Program-made: the position numbers and the translations under genes
DNA from: Pseudomonas sp. S31
GTDB taxonomy: Bacteria > Pseudomonadota > Gammaproteobacteria > Pseudomonadales > Pseudomonadaceae
DNA: 64,000 nucleotides
Direction: 5' to 3'
NCBI RefSeq assembly: GCF_016648105.1
Contig: NZ_JACVVE010000023.1
Coordinates: forward strand, 43,746 to 107,745
The notes under the pieces: model-generated
What the model was told of the DNA's origin: nothing
Seen by the model: the letters and a program-made list of their open reading frames with translations, nothing else
Database searches by the model: none
Shown here: piece by piece, positions 1-8,380 of the stretch
How positions within the stretch are numbered: position 1 is the stretch's first letter
How the letters are laid out: every line of letters begins with the position of its first letter

Positions 1-2273
1 CCATGGATGATCAGCGCCATCTGCGCCAGGCCGTAGGCAAACCCGGTCACCTGCTTCATCTGCGCAGCGTCCGGGGTATCCATTTGCAGTATCTGGCAGG
101 CGGCGAGCAGGCCGATGTCTCCCGGTTTGGCCCGGTCAGCCCAGATGAGCAACGCCGTGGCGGCAGCCTCTCCCCCCAGACCGAAGGCCGAAGCCACGGA
201 CGGCGCCAACGCGCCAAGGCAATCGTCCAGGGTCAGCTGCTTGAGCCCATCCAGCGCAGTAGTCATCACCTTACGCAGGTTATCGATCTCGGCACCGGCG
301 GGAATGTCGCTCACATCGCGTGTCATCAGCCACAGGTCATGCACGCGCCAGTTACGTGCGTGCAACCAGCCGACCGTGTCAGACAGCCTGCGCAACAGTT
401 TCAACCAGTCATCGCTCGTTGCCTGGTGCAGCGCGTCAGGCAGGCCGATCAACTGCAGCAGCTGGCGCAGTTCGGCGGGAGCCAGACCGTGCAGTCGCGC
501 CCACAAGCTCAGGGTGTAGAGGGCGGAAACCTGAGCGAGATTGGAGCGCACAGTAACCGCTTCTCCCTGATTGGCCGCGAGGCAACGCCCCAGCTCATAC
601 AAGCCCTCATGATCCGTCTGACAGGCACGTTTGAGGGTCGCCAGGACATCGCCACGGTCGGAAACCGTTGCCGGATTCAATGGGGTAGGCTTGCCATCGA
701 GCCTGAACCCGGTTCCAGCGAGCGTGGGGTCGTTGAACAGGCGATCGAAATGGCTCTTCTCGCCTGGCCGGGCTTTTTGCGAGATCAGCCCTTTGGCCGT
801 GAGCAGGGCCTCCTCATGCTCGATGCCGTACTGCTCGCTGATCTGGGCTACCTGGGACAACACCGCCAAGGTCTCGTGGTTTATCTCGAGGGGATTCACA
901 CTATCGATGATGTCTTCCAGGACACGCCTGGGCAGTTGAGTCGCTTTATGCAGGCGAATAAGTTTATTCAAACGCAAGAGATAAAGCGCTGGGCTCAAGC
1001 GCTCGAACTTGACGCTGTGCCAATAGTTGTAATATCCGGCACCGGCGTGCTGGTAAGAGTTGACGGAAAATCCCTCCTTCAGCTTTGCGTAGGGATATTT
1101 GAACTGGACGACGTATTCCTTGCCGCGGACGAACTGCTGGTCGCCTTGTTGCCTGGCATCGATCTCGACACCGGATAGGCGCTCATCATTAAAACTCTTG
1201 ATCGTATGGCGGTTAAATGCGTGGGGAACCGTTTTGTATTTGACCCGGATCTCCCATTGATCGTCGCCCTTTGGCAGCAAGTAGAACGTTTCGATGGTAT
1301 CAACGCCATTAGACTTAGTCGCGGTCACTCTGAAAAACTGGTTGCCCGCACGCGCCGTGAGTGAGTTGCCCAGGAACTGCGTCTCGTCCAGCTTACCCAT
1401 CAAGGCTTGCAAGTCTTCATCGCCGAGGCCAGACCAGGCACGCAGGGCTTGCGGGCTGAGCATCGCCTCAGGCGTTTTGCCGGGGAAATACGTGGCGAAT
1501 TTTTCCTCGGCGTTGTTTTCGTCGATGGGGTCCACCAGCAGCCGCTGCAGGGCCGGCGGAATATCGTAGTGGAGGCTTGCCCAGGCATCGCCCCCCAACG
1601 GCGCGACCACCTCGGGCGCGGCCCGCAGGCAAGCCAAGTGGGGGTCCTTGCCGAGCAGCAGTTCACGCAACCGGCTGTAGTGGTGATGATGCGGCGTGCT
1701 GCGACTTCCCACATGATCGGCCAGGCGCTGCAGTACGGTTTCCGTGGGCTCGCTGCCCTGCCCTGCCTTGCTCAGCAGGATCTCGTTGGACAGGCTCAAC
1801 GCGCTCACGGGTGTGTCGAGGTTGGCCTGGCTCAGCACCAAGGCCTTGAGATCCGGACGCCGGGCATCGATATGCCAGGGGCTGTCCTGCGGGTAGAGGT
1901 TTTGCGCATGGTGGTACAACTGCACCAAGTAGGCCGCCGGTGAAAACATCGAAGCCACGTCACCCGGTGCCGCGTAGCGCCCGGCACGCTCGCCGAACCA
2001 TTGCTGATAGCCGCCAGCATTGGGCTCTGAGGGTGGCTCGATGGCGGCAGGCAACAGTGGCGATGAATGGGTCAGTATTCGCTTCTCCTGCAAGAGCGCC
2101 TCGTGGTGAGCAGACTGAGCCATCGCCAGCAACTCCTCTGTCTGCGACGGGCTAATCTCGTCTTCGAGCGCCTCGCGCAACTCCTCGCAGGACAACTCAC
2201 CCGCAGCAGCGAGCGAGCTGAAACCGGCCTTCTTTATCAACTCGTCTGGCGCAGCTAAACAACGCTTGTTCAT
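1..2273 (-). CDS. Tc-type insecticidal toxin complex A subunit (TcdA/TcaA-like), N-terminal part, cut by window edge
   Basis: Seen: one uninterrupted minus-strand frame of 757 codons that continues past base 1, so the C-terminal part is missing. At about residues 105-170 it carries the VRP1-type signature of Tc toxin A components: FSPAAYLVQLY, then RRPDL, then LSLSNEILL. Known: A subunits of Photorhabdus/Xenorhabdus Tc toxins form the pentameric shell and pore that injects the toxic C-terminus of the B/C cocoon into host cells; homologues occur in insect-associated pseudomonads. The frame opens with two adjacent ATGs (2276 and 2273). The AGAGGA ribosome site fits the second one better, so 2273 is used. 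The next gene lies 370 bases away on the other strand. No B or C subunit is visible here, so partners must lie beyond the left edge or elsewhere. The family call is firm; the exact subtype is not. Confidence 0.9.
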   Translation of the reverse strand, partial: MNKRCLAAPDELIKKAGFSSLAAAGELSCEELREALEDEISPSQTEELLAMAQSAHHEALLQEKRILTHSSPLLPAAIEPPSEPNAGGYQQWFGERAGRYAAPGDVASMFSPAAYLVQLYHHAQNLYPQDSPWHIDARRPDLKALVLSQANLDTPVSALSLSNEILLSKAGQGSEPTETVLQRLADHVGSRSTPHHHHYSRLRELLLGKDPHLACLRAAPEVVAPLGGDAWASLHYDIPPALQRLLVDPIDENNAEEKFATYFPGKTPEAMLSPQALRAWSGLGDEDLQALMGKLDETQFLGNSLTARAGNQFFRVTATKSNGVDTIETFYLLPKGDDQWEIRVKYKTVPHAFNRHTIKSFNDERLSGVEIDARQQGDQQFVRGKEYVVQFKYPYAKLKEGFSVNSYQHAGAGYYNYWHSVKFERLSPALYLLRLNKLIRLHKATQLPRRVLEDIIDSVNPLEINHETLAVLSQVAQISEQYGIEHEEALLTAKGLISQKARPGEKSHFDRLFNDPTLAGTGFRLDGKPTPLNPATVSDRGDVLATLKRACQTDHEGLYELGRCLAANQGEAVTVRSNLAQVSALYTLSLWARLHGLAPAELRQLLQLIGLPDALHQATSDDWLKLLRRLSDTVGWLHARNWRVHDLWLMTRDVSDIPAGAEIDNLRKVMTTALDGLKQLTLDDCLGALAPSVASAFGLGGEAAATALLIWADRAKPGDIGLLAACQILQMDTPDAAQMKQVTGFAYGLAQMALIIH

Positions 2274-2276
2274 CAT

Positions 2277-2646
2277 CGTTCCTCTTATTGACTCAACCAT
2301 ACTTAGTGATCGCTAGCGAAAATGGCGATAGCGAGATCAATGGTAATGGGAGCGAAAAGAGGAGAGACCTCATAGTTCTATTAGGTAGGAAATAACTCCA
2401 TGAGAAAACTTTCGTTAAACTTTCTAACACTTCAATAAAATGTATTAATTGATTTATAGAGCTGATGCAATTTCTGCCACGCGAGGCCTGCTGTGGACGC
2501 CAAGTTCAGGTCGGGGCGGCTTGTGGCGCCACCCAGTCTCCAGGCCGGACCTGCGGTCGAAAATTTCGGGAACTACCAGCGCAGCTTGGCCCTCTGAAAC
2601 ACTGAGTGGTCATTTCTTTGGGCTTCATGCTTTCGGAGATTCCAAC
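2277..2646. promoter_or_regulatory. AT-rich intergenic leader between toxin gene and DUF2388 gene
   Basis: This is a 370-base gap between divergent genes. Roughly 2285-2465 is strikingly AT-rich for this genome (runs such as TTCAATAAAATGTATTAATTG near 2430), whereas 2470-2640 returns to GC-rich composition. It must hold the promoters of the toxin gene (leftward) and of the DUF2388 gene (rightward), but I cannot place -35/-10 boxes with confidence. AT-rich leaders of this kind are typical targets of MvaT/H-NS silencing. Confidence 0.45.
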
Positions 2647-2964
2647 ATGCGCCAGCTATTCCTCGCCCCCGCACTGCTGCTCCTGCTGCCTGCCGGTGCC
2701 GCTCTGGCCCGCGTCGATGCGGGCGACGTCGCTACTTCGGCCGGTGTTTCCGCTTCGCTGTACTCGACCTTCAAGGACGACAAACGCATCATCCCCGCCA
2801 ACGATGAGCTCTCGGCGTTCGTGGCCAGTGGCGGTGCCATCCGAGGAGCCTACGTCGAATCTGCGCTGGAGCAGGTCCGCAAGGACTATCCGGGGTTGCA
2901 AGCCAGTGACGAAGAACTCGCCAGGGCCATTCTGTCTCAGGAAGACCCAGTGGCTGATCACTGA
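2647..2964 (+). CDS. DUF2388 family small exported protein
   Basis: 105 residues. Residues 1-19 form a Sec signal peptide (MRQLFLAP, then a leucine run, then GAALA), followed by a mature domain of about 85 residues. The pattern DVATSAGVSASLYSTFKDDK, SAFVASGGAIRG and LQASDEELARAIL matches the DUF2388 (TIGR02448) family of small periplasmic proteins that occur in paralogous groups in Pseudomonas. The function is unknown. The frame stays open upstream to 2449, but that stretch lacks exported-protein character, so the ATG directly before the signal peptide was chosen. The gene is monocistronic in appearance. Confidence 0.8.
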   Translation: MRQLFLAPALLLLLPAGAALARVDAGDVATSAGVSASLYSTFKDDKRIIPANDELSAFVASGGAIRGAYVESALEQVRKDYPGLQASDEELARAILSQEDPVADH

Positions 2965-3131
2965 GCTTCGTCTTTGGCCAGGCAATGGGGCAGCGAGGTG
3001 GCTCGACCGTAGCCGCTGCCCTCACCTGGAACAATCTCGGAGTTTTCCTACCCGGTTTTGGGAAACGACTTACTTGCCGAGAAAAGCTGCGGAAAACAAG
3101 ATCTCCTCTGGACGTCGCCAGAGGAGGCTGC

Positions 3132-3470
3132 ATGTTCCCCCACACTCGCCTTATCGCCGAACTGCGCAGCGTCTTGCGCGAACTCCTGACCCACGAGGTC
3201 GTCAACCCCGATGAAGATCCTCATTGGTCGGGGGTGATGTTCTTCTGCGCCACCGACGAGCGAACCCGTCAGTTGATCGAGCGCATCGAGTTGCTCGCCA
3301 GCGAAGTCTTCTTCGATAGCTGCGGCCGGGCCATCAGCCAGCGCCTTCGTGCCCTGGCGGTAGACAGGGTTTGCGTGAAGGAAAAACGCAAGCGCCCGGC
3401 CGACCAGACGGTGATCCACATCACCCTCGCCGACAAGGGCTATATCACGGTCAGCACCACGCGCTTCTGA
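3132..3470 (+). CDS. Hypothetical protein, 112 aa
   Basis: 112 residues, soluble, no signal peptide or membrane segment. The start at 3132 follows a strong ribosome site (AGAGGAGG, five bases away); an in-frame extension to 2985 has no such site. The sequence is charged, with an N-terminal helical part (HTRLIAELRSVLRELL) and a basic centre (VKEKRKRPADQTV). I do not recognise a family with certainty. It converges on the deaminase gene with only nine bases between stop codons, so the two transcripts probably overlap. Confidence 0.65.
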   Translation: MFPHTRLIAELRSVLRELLTHEVVNPDEDPHWSGVMFFCATDERTRQLIERIELLASEVFFDSCGRAISQRLRALAVDRVCVKEKRKRPADQTVIHITLADKGYITVSTTRF

Positions 3471-3479
3471 ACAGGTCCT

Positions 3480-3944
3480 TCATTTGGCCTGCGCATTGGC
3501 CTGCTGCCACTGCCGGTACAAATCGGCCTCGCCCTCGGGTTTGAGTGGGCGCAGCGGCAAGCTCTGCTGCTGCGGCGGGCGGGCCATCTGGGCATACACT
3601 GCGGCAGTCGACAAACCATAGGGTTCGCCTTCGTCATTGTCGTAGGCGAACCAGGCCCGCTCGATGCCACACAAGTGCATGGCCGCCAGGCACATCGGGC
3701 AGGGGTGGCCGCTGGCGTAGATTTCCGCACCGTCCAGGCGTGGGCGGCCCAGGGCGTGGGCGGCCTTGCGGATAGCCTGCATCTCGGCGTGACTGGTGGG
3801 GTCCTGGGTGCTGTGGATCTCGTTGACCGCACGGGCGATCACCTGGCCCTGATACACCAGCACGGCGCCGAACGGGCGGCCGCCGGCGTCGATATTGGCG
3901 CGGGCCAGTTCGAGGGCTTCACGCATGTAGCGTTGATTGGACAT
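3480..3944 (-). CDS. Nucleoside/guanine deaminase, cytidine-deaminase fold
   Basis: 154 residues. Zinc-site motifs of the CMP/dCMP-deaminase superfamily are plain: HAE at 52-54 (zinc ligand His52, proton shuttle Glu54) and PCPMC at 81-85 (Cys82 and Cys85). The length and the C-terminal region (AWFAYDNDEG) resemble guanine deaminase/TadA-like nucleoside deaminases such as B. subtilis GuaD rather than tRNA-editing TadA. The predicted reaction is hydrolytic deamination of a purine base or nucleoside in the cytoplasm. A good ribosome site (CAGGAGT) lies nine bases before ATG. It sits 98 bases downstream of the AraC gene on the same strand and may be read through from it. The substrate is inferred only from family. 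Confidence 0.82.
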   Translation of the reverse strand: MSNQRYMREALELARANIDAGGRPFGAVLVYQGQVIARAVNEIHSTQDPTSHAEMQAIRKAAHALGRPRLDGAEIYASGHPCPMCLAAMHLCGIERAWFAYDNDEGEPYGLSTAAVYAQMARPPQQQSLPLRPLKPEGEADLYRQWQQANAQAK

Positions 3945-4042
3945 ATCGGGTTACTCCTGAGGCAACAAACGTTGATTATCCCGTCTTGCCCGCCCAGGTA
4001 GAAATGAAGAGATCGCATGCCCTTCAGTGGCCCAGCGAATGC

Positions 4043-5053
4043 TCAACGCCCGCCCAGCCGAGCCCGGTAGCTACCTGGGCTCTGCCCCGTCCATTTCTTG
4101 AACGCCCGGTGAAATGCGCTGGGCTCCTGGAAGCCGGTCTGCTCGGCGATCTCGGCGATGCTCAGCACCCCTTCGCGCAGACGCTCGAAGGCCATGGCGC
4201 GGCGCACTTCGTCCTTGATCTGTTGGTAAGAACGCCCTTCCCGCTCCAGCTGGCGGCGAAAGGTGCTGGCACTGAGCCCCTGCTGCTGGGCCAGCGCGGC
4301 CAGGGTCGGCCACTGGCCGTAGCGCCGCGCGCGCAGGTGGCGGTACACCTCGGCCACCCGATCGTTCTGGTTGCGAAAACGGATCACCAGGCCCTGCGGC
4401 GCACTGCGCAGGAAGGTTTTCAGACCCGCCAGGTCCTGCACCACCGGCAAGCGCAGGTAGGCGCTGTCGAACTCCACCTCGGTGCGGCCGCTGCCCAGGC
4501 GCAGGTCGGGCCCCCACAGTAGCAGGTCGTCCTCCTGGGACGGGCGGGCCAAGGCCAGCTCGGTACGGTCGATGGCGATACGTCGCCCGGCCAGCCAGCA
4601 CAGCAGCCCAATGATCAACACCAGGTAGGTTTCCTCGGCATACACCCGAGTCAGCGGGTCGGCGATGGTCGACTGCACGCTGATCACCGCACGCCCGCCG
4701 CGCACCGCGACGCCAGCCTCGAGGTCGCGCAGGAACAGGCCGAAGTAGCCGATGCACTGGCGCAGGGCCTTTTCCAGGTTGGGCTCCTGGACCAGGCCCC
4801 GGCAGATCAGGGCGAAACTACCCAGTGGCATGCCGTGGCTGTCGAGGTTGAAGAACTCGTCGTCGAGCAGCTCGATCATGTCCAGCCACAGCCGGGCGAA
4901 CGCCTGGGCCGGTACCCGGCCTTGGGGCTCGGCCATCACGGCCGGGTCGATCCCCACGGCGCGCAGGCGCGCATCGCGGACCTCGGGACGGTCGCGCAAG
5001 GCGTGGAGCATGGCATTGAGAAAGTACACGGCGACCGAATCGCTTTCGCGCAT
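4043..5053 (-). CDS. AraC-family regulator with arabinose-binding-type N-terminal domain
   Basis: 336 residues from ATG 5053 (MRESDSVAVYF). An upstream in-frame ATG gives 363 residues, but the extension is low-quality sequence. The N-terminal ~200 residues resemble the Arabinose_bd region of OruR/ArgR-like AraC proteins. The C-terminal ~100 residues contain two helix-turn-helices (ALAQQQGLSASTFRRQLERE and LSIAEIAEQTGFQEPSAFHR) and the AraC signature ending FKKWTGQSPGSYR. It is divergently transcribed from the thiolase operon across 166 bases, so it probably controls that operon, perhaps in response to a fatty acid or hydroxyacid. That link is inference from position. Confidence 0.85.
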   Translation of the reverse strand: MRESDSVAVYFLNAMLHALRDRPEVRDARLRAVGIDPAVMAEPQGRVPAQAFARLWLDMIELLDDEFFNLDSHGMPLGSFALICRGLVQEPNLEKALRQCIGYFGLFLRDLEAGVAVRGGRAVISVQSTIADPLTRVYAEETYLVLIIGLLCWLAGRRIAIDRTELALARPSQEDDLLLWGPDLRLGSGRTEVEFDSAYLRLPVVQDLAGLKTFLRSAPQGLVIRFRNQNDRVAEVYRHLRARRYGQWPTLAALAQQQGLSASTFRRQLEREGRSYQQIKDEVRRAMAFERLREGVLSIAEIAEQTGFQEPSAFHRAFKKWTGQSPGSYRARLGGR

Positions 5054-5219
5054 GGCAGGTTTCGCTGTCTGGGCTGGGTGGCAAAAAAAGCCAGGATGGC
5101 TGAACAGATACGACATAGGCGCAAGCCAGGGCATTGCCTAGACTCAGACCACTCCGGGACGCAAACCATTCTCGCAGAGCCTGGGCCGGTCCCGCCACGC
5201 CTTCGCAATCGGAGCCCTT

Positions 5220-6404
5220 ATGAACAACCCAGAAATCTACGTCGTCAGTGCCGTGCGCACCGCCATTGGCGGCTTTGGCGGCTCGCTCAAGGACCTGCCC
5301 CTGGCAGACCTGGCCACCACCGTGGTCCGCGCCGCCATCGAGCGCGCAGGCGTCGAGGCCGCACAGGTGGGCCACGTGGTGATGGGCAACGTGATCCCGA
5401 CCGAGGCCCGCGATGCCTACTTGAGCCGGGTCGCGGCCATGAATGCCGGCATTCCCAAGGAAACCCCCGCGTTCAACGTCAACCGCCTGTGCGGCTCGGG
5501 CCTGCAGGCGATCGTCTCGGCGGCGCAGTGCCTGTTGCTGGGCGATGCCGAGGTGGCCCTGGCCGCCGGCGCCGAGTCCATGAGCCGTGGCCCTTACCTG
5601 CTGCCCCAGGCGCGCTGGGGCGCGCGCATGGGTGACCTGCAGGGCGTCGACTACACCGTCGGGATTCTCCAGGATCCCTTCGAGCACTTCCACATGGGCA
5701 TCACCGCAGAAAACGTCGCGGCCAAGCACGGCATCACCCGCCAGATGCAGGACGAACTGGCGCTGACCAGCCAGCGCCGCGCCGCCCGCGCCATCGCCGA
5801 AGGCCGCTTCGCCAGCCAGATCGTGCCGGTGGAACTGAAAAGCCGTAAAGGCACCGTGCAGTTCAGCGTCGACGAGCACGTGCGTGGCGACGTGACCGCC
5901 GAGCAACTGGCTGGCATGAAGAGCGTGTTCAAGAAGGATGGCAGCGTGACCGCCGGCAACGCCAGCGGCATCAACGATGGCGCCGCCGGGCTGATGCTGG
6001 CCAGCGGTGAAGCGGTACGCCGCCTGGGTCTCAAGCCGCTGGCGCGGCTGGTGGCCTACGCCCATGCCGGCGTCGAGCCTGGCCTGATGGGTCTGGGGCC
6101 GATCCCGGCGACCCGTGCGGTACTGAAGAAGGCCGGCCTGAACGTCAACGACCTGGACGTGATCGAGTCCAACGAAGCTTTCGCCGCCCAGGCCTGCGCG
6201 GTGGCACGCGAGCTGGAATTCGACCCGCAGAAGGTCAACCCGAATGGTTCTGGCATCTCCCTCGGCCACCCGGTCGGCGCCACTGGCGCGATCATCGCCA
6301 CCAAGGCCATCCATGAACTGCAGCGCATTCAGGGTCGCTACGCCCTGACCACCATGTGCATCGGCGGTGGCCAGGGCATCGCCGTGGTCTTCGAACGGGT
6401 CTGA
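5220..6404 (+). CDS. bktB: Acetyl-CoA acetyltransferase / beta-ketothiolase
   Basis: 394 residues, the normal length for type II thiolases. The catalytic triad is visible: Cys91 in NRLCGSG, His350 in GISLGHPVGATGA, Cys380 in CIGGGQG. It condenses or cleaves acyl-CoA and acetyl-CoA (reversible Claisen reaction) in the cytoplasm. It is the first gene of a compact operon (thiolase, 3-hydroxybutyryl-CoA dehydrogenase 13 bases later, TetR regulator 12 bases after that). This arrangement is known in P. putida, where this thiolase is named BktB. The operon is suited to short-chain 3-hydroxyacyl/3-ketoacyl-CoA interconversion (butyrate, hydroxybutyrate or branched-chain breakdown). The symbol is from recall of the P. 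putida gene order, so moderately sure. Confidence 0.9.
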   Translation: MNNPEIYVVSAVRTAIGGFGGSLKDLPLADLATTVVRAAIERAGVEAAQVGHVVMGNVIPTEARDAYLSRVAAMNAGIPKETPAFNVNRLCGSGLQAIVSAAQCLLLGDAEVALAAGAESMSRGPYLLPQARWGARMGDLQGVDYTVGILQDPFEHFHMGITAENVAAKHGITRQMQDELALTSQRRAARAIAEGRFASQIVPVELKSRKGTVQFSVDEHVRGDVTAEQLAGMKSVFKKDGSVTAGNASGINDGAAGLMLASGEAVRRLGLKPLARLVAYAHAGVEPGLMGLGPIPATRAVLKKAGLNVNDLDVIESNEAFAAQACAVARELEFDPQKVNPNGSGISLGHPVGATGAIIATKAIHELQRIQGRYALTTMCIGGGQGIAVVFERV

Positions 6405-6417
6405 AGGAGCCATCGAC

Positions 6418-7266
6418 ATGAGCATTGAACAGATTGCCGTGATCGGCGCAGGTACCATGGGCAACGGCATCGCGCAGGTCTGTGCGGTGGCCGGCTACCA
6501 GGTGCTGCTGGTGGACGTATCCGACGCAGCGTTGGAGCGTGGTGTCGCCACCCTGGGCAAGAACCTCGAGCGCCAGGTCAACAAGGGCACGCTCTCGGCA
6601 GAAACCGCCGACGCGGCCAGGGCGCGAATCCGTACCAGCACCGACTACGCCGAGCTGACGGGCGCGCAACTGGTGATCGAAGCTGCCACGGAAAACCTGC
6701 AGCTCAAGCAGCGCATCCTGGCGCAGGTCGCGGCCAACGTCGACGCCGCGTGCCTGATCGCCACCAATACATCTTCTCTGTCGGTCACTCAGCTGGCCGC
6801 GAGCATCGAGCAGCCCGAGCGCTTCATCGGTGTGCACTTCTTCAACCCCGTGCCGATGATGGCGCTGGTCGAAATCATCCGCGGCCTGCAGACCAGCGAC
6901 CAGACGTATGCCCAGGCACTGCTGGTGACCGAGAAGCTGGGCAAGACGCCGATCACCGCCAGTAACCGCCCAGGCTTCGTGGTCAACCGCATCCTGGTGC
7001 CGATGATCAACGAAGCGATCTTCGTGCGCCAGGAAGGCCTGGCCAGTGCCGAGGACATCGACACCGGCATGCGCCTGGGCTGCAACCAGCCGATCGGCCC
7101 GCTGGCCCTGGCCGACCTGATTGGCCTGGATACCCTGCTGGCGATCATGGAGGCCTTCCACGAGGGCTACAACGACAGCAAGTACCGCCCTGCTCCGCTG
7201 CTCAAGGAAATGGTCGCGGCCGGCTGGCTTGGCCGCAAGAGCGGCCGTGGTTTTTTCACCTACTGA
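6418..7266 (+). CDS. 3-hydroxybutyryl-CoA dehydrogenase
   Basis: 282 residues. The N-terminal Rossmann motif GAGTMGNGIAQ (residues 8-18) binds NAD(P). The HFFNPVPMMALVEII block and NRPGFVVNRIL are diagnostic of the 3-hydroxyacyl-CoA dehydrogenase family, and the C-terminal helical domain ends in GRKSGRGFFTY. It oxidises (S)-3-hydroxybutyryl-CoA to acetoacetyl-CoA, which the upstream thiolase then cleaves. The start at 6418 follows GAAGGAG with good spacing; an in-frame ATG at 6367 lies inside the thiolase gene and was rejected. It is the second gene of the operon. Confidence 0.93.
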   Translation: MSIEQIAVIGAGTMGNGIAQVCAVAGYQVLLVDVSDAALERGVATLGKNLERQVNKGTLSAETADAARARIRTSTDYAELTGAQLVIEAATENLQLKQRILAQVAANVDAACLIATNTSSLSVTQLAASIEQPERFIGVHFFNPVPMMALVEIIRGLQTSDQTYAQALLVTEKLGKTPITASNRPGFVVNRILVPMINEAIFVRQEGLASAEDIDTGMRLGCNQPIGPLALADLIGLDTLLAIMEAFHEGYNDSKYRPAPLLKEMVAAGWLGRKSGRGFFTY

Positions 7267-7278
7267 GGAGCGAACGCC

Positions 7279-7863
7279 ATGCCCGCCGCCCATACCGCAA
7301 TGCGCTGTGCCAACTTCGAGGAGCGACGTGACCGGGCTTTGGCGCTGTTCGCCGAGAAGGGTTTCGGCCAGGTCAGCATGCGCGAGCTGGCGGCGCATGT
7401 TGGGCTGACGCCCGGGTCGCTGTACCACCACTTCCCCAGCAAGCAGGACTTGCTGTTCGACCTGATCGAAGAACTCTACGAAGAGCTGCAGGCCACCCTG
7501 GAGCTTGGCCGCCGGGCCATGGCCCGGGGCGGCTCGGCGATCTCGTGCCTGATTGCGGGGCATTGGCAGCTGCATGCCGAGCGGCCGCTGCAGTTTCGCC
7601 TGGCCGAACGCGACTTCTGCTGCCTGAGCGAGGCGCAGCAGGCGCGCCTGAGCGTGCAGCGCAAGCGCTACGAGGCAGGGCTGTTACGCCTGGTCGCGCC
7701 ACGCGCCACCCTCGATGCGCAGACGCTGGAGGCTACCGCGCACGTATTGGCAACGCTGTTGAACCAGTTGCCGGGAATGCTGCGGGCACTACCGCAGGCG
7801 CAGGCACTGGGGCTGATGGAGAGCCTACTGTGCGGCGGTATCGAGCGCACCCTGGGCCGCTAG
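7279..7863 (+). CDS. TetR/AcrR-family transcriptional regulator
   Basis: 194 residues. An N-terminal TetR helix-turn-helix occupies about residues 14-60 (ALALFAEKGFGQVSMRELAA, then GLTPGSLYHHFPSKQDLL). The C-terminal ligand domain is helical and unclassified. It is the third gene of the thiolase/dehydrogenase operon, 12 bases after the dehydrogenase stop, with GAGG before the start. An autoregulated repressor responding to an acyl-CoA intermediate is a reasonable inference. The operon therefore has two candidate regulators, this one and the divergent AraC gene. Confidence 0.9.
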   Translation: MPAAHTAMRCANFEERRDRALALFAEKGFGQVSMRELAAHVGLTPGSLYHHFPSKQDLLFDLIEELYEELQATLELGRRAMARGGSAISCLIAGHWQLHAERPLQFRLAERDFCCLSEAQQARLSVQRKRYEAGLLRLVAPRATLDAQTLEATAHVLATLLNQLPGMLRALPQAQALGLMESLLCGGIERTLGR

Positions 7864-7868
7864 CGATA

Positions 7869-7957
7869 CCTGTAGGAGCGGCTTTAGCCGCGAACCAGGC
7901 GAGGCGGTGCCTGGCACCGGCGACGCCGGTGTTCGCGGCTGAAGCCACTCCTACAGG
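7869..7957. repeat. Inverted pair of REP elements between convergent genes
   Basis: Two REP-type arms face each other: CCTGTAGGAGCGGCTTTAGC starts at 7869, and its inverted copy ends with CTCCTACAGG at 7956. They are separated by CCGGCGACGCCGG, itself a hairpin. The pair lies between the TetR stop and the receiver gene stop and can fold into a long stem, probably acting as a bidirectional transcription end. Confidence 0.85.
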
Positions 7958-7958
7958 T

Positions 7959-8336
7959 TCAACGTAGCAATGCCTGGATCTGCTCGTGCAGGGTATCGAG
8001 ATCGAATGGCTTGGCCAGGATCGGCGCCTTGCGCGCGATGGGGCTGCCGGACTCGAGGATCTCGGCCGGGTAGCCACTGATGAAGATCACCTTCAGGTCA
8101 GGCCTCAGCTTCACCGCGGGCTCGGCGATCTCCACCCCGGAAATGCCACCCGGCAGGCGGAAGTCGGTGACCATCAGGTCCAGGTGCGGCTTGCTGGCCA
8201 GAATCGCGAACGCCTGTTCACCGTCTTCGGCCACCAGCACGTGGTAGCCCTCGCCTGCCAGGTAGTCCCGCAGGATCATGCGAATGGCCGGTTCATCCTC
8301 GACCACCAGCACCACGTCTTGTGCATCTTCACTCAT
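7959..8336 (-). CDS. Single-domain response regulator (CheY-like)
   Basis: 125 residues, a lone receiver domain with no output domain. The acidic pocket VVEDE (residues 11-15), phospho-acceptor Asp58 in VTDFRLP, the GYP turn and Lys in AKPFDLD are all present. It is last in a five-gene minus-strand operon starting with the triple-receiver hybrid kinase at 14455. It likely receives phosphate from the kinase encoded immediately upstream and relays it or acts as a phosphate sink. Confidence 0.9.
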   Translation of the reverse strand: MSEDAQDVVLVVEDEPAIRMILRDYLAGEGYHVLVAEDGEQAFAILASKPHLDLMVTDFRLPGGISGVEIAEPAVKLRPDLKVIFISGYPAEILESGSPIARKAPILAKPFDLDTLHEQIQALLR

Positions 8337-8380
8337 GATAACGCCTTGAAAATCTTGAAGTTGGCCATCTGACCCCAGCC

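Noticed and set aside
3..1178. 391-codon plus-strand frame at the left edge
   Set aside because: Antisense of the Tc toxin gene, which has clear VRP1 motifs and a ribosome site.
4818..6470. 550-codon minus-strand frame opposite the thiolase
   Set aside because: It covers the thiolase catalytic motifs in antisense and part of the AraC gene out of frame. No ribosome site or domain.
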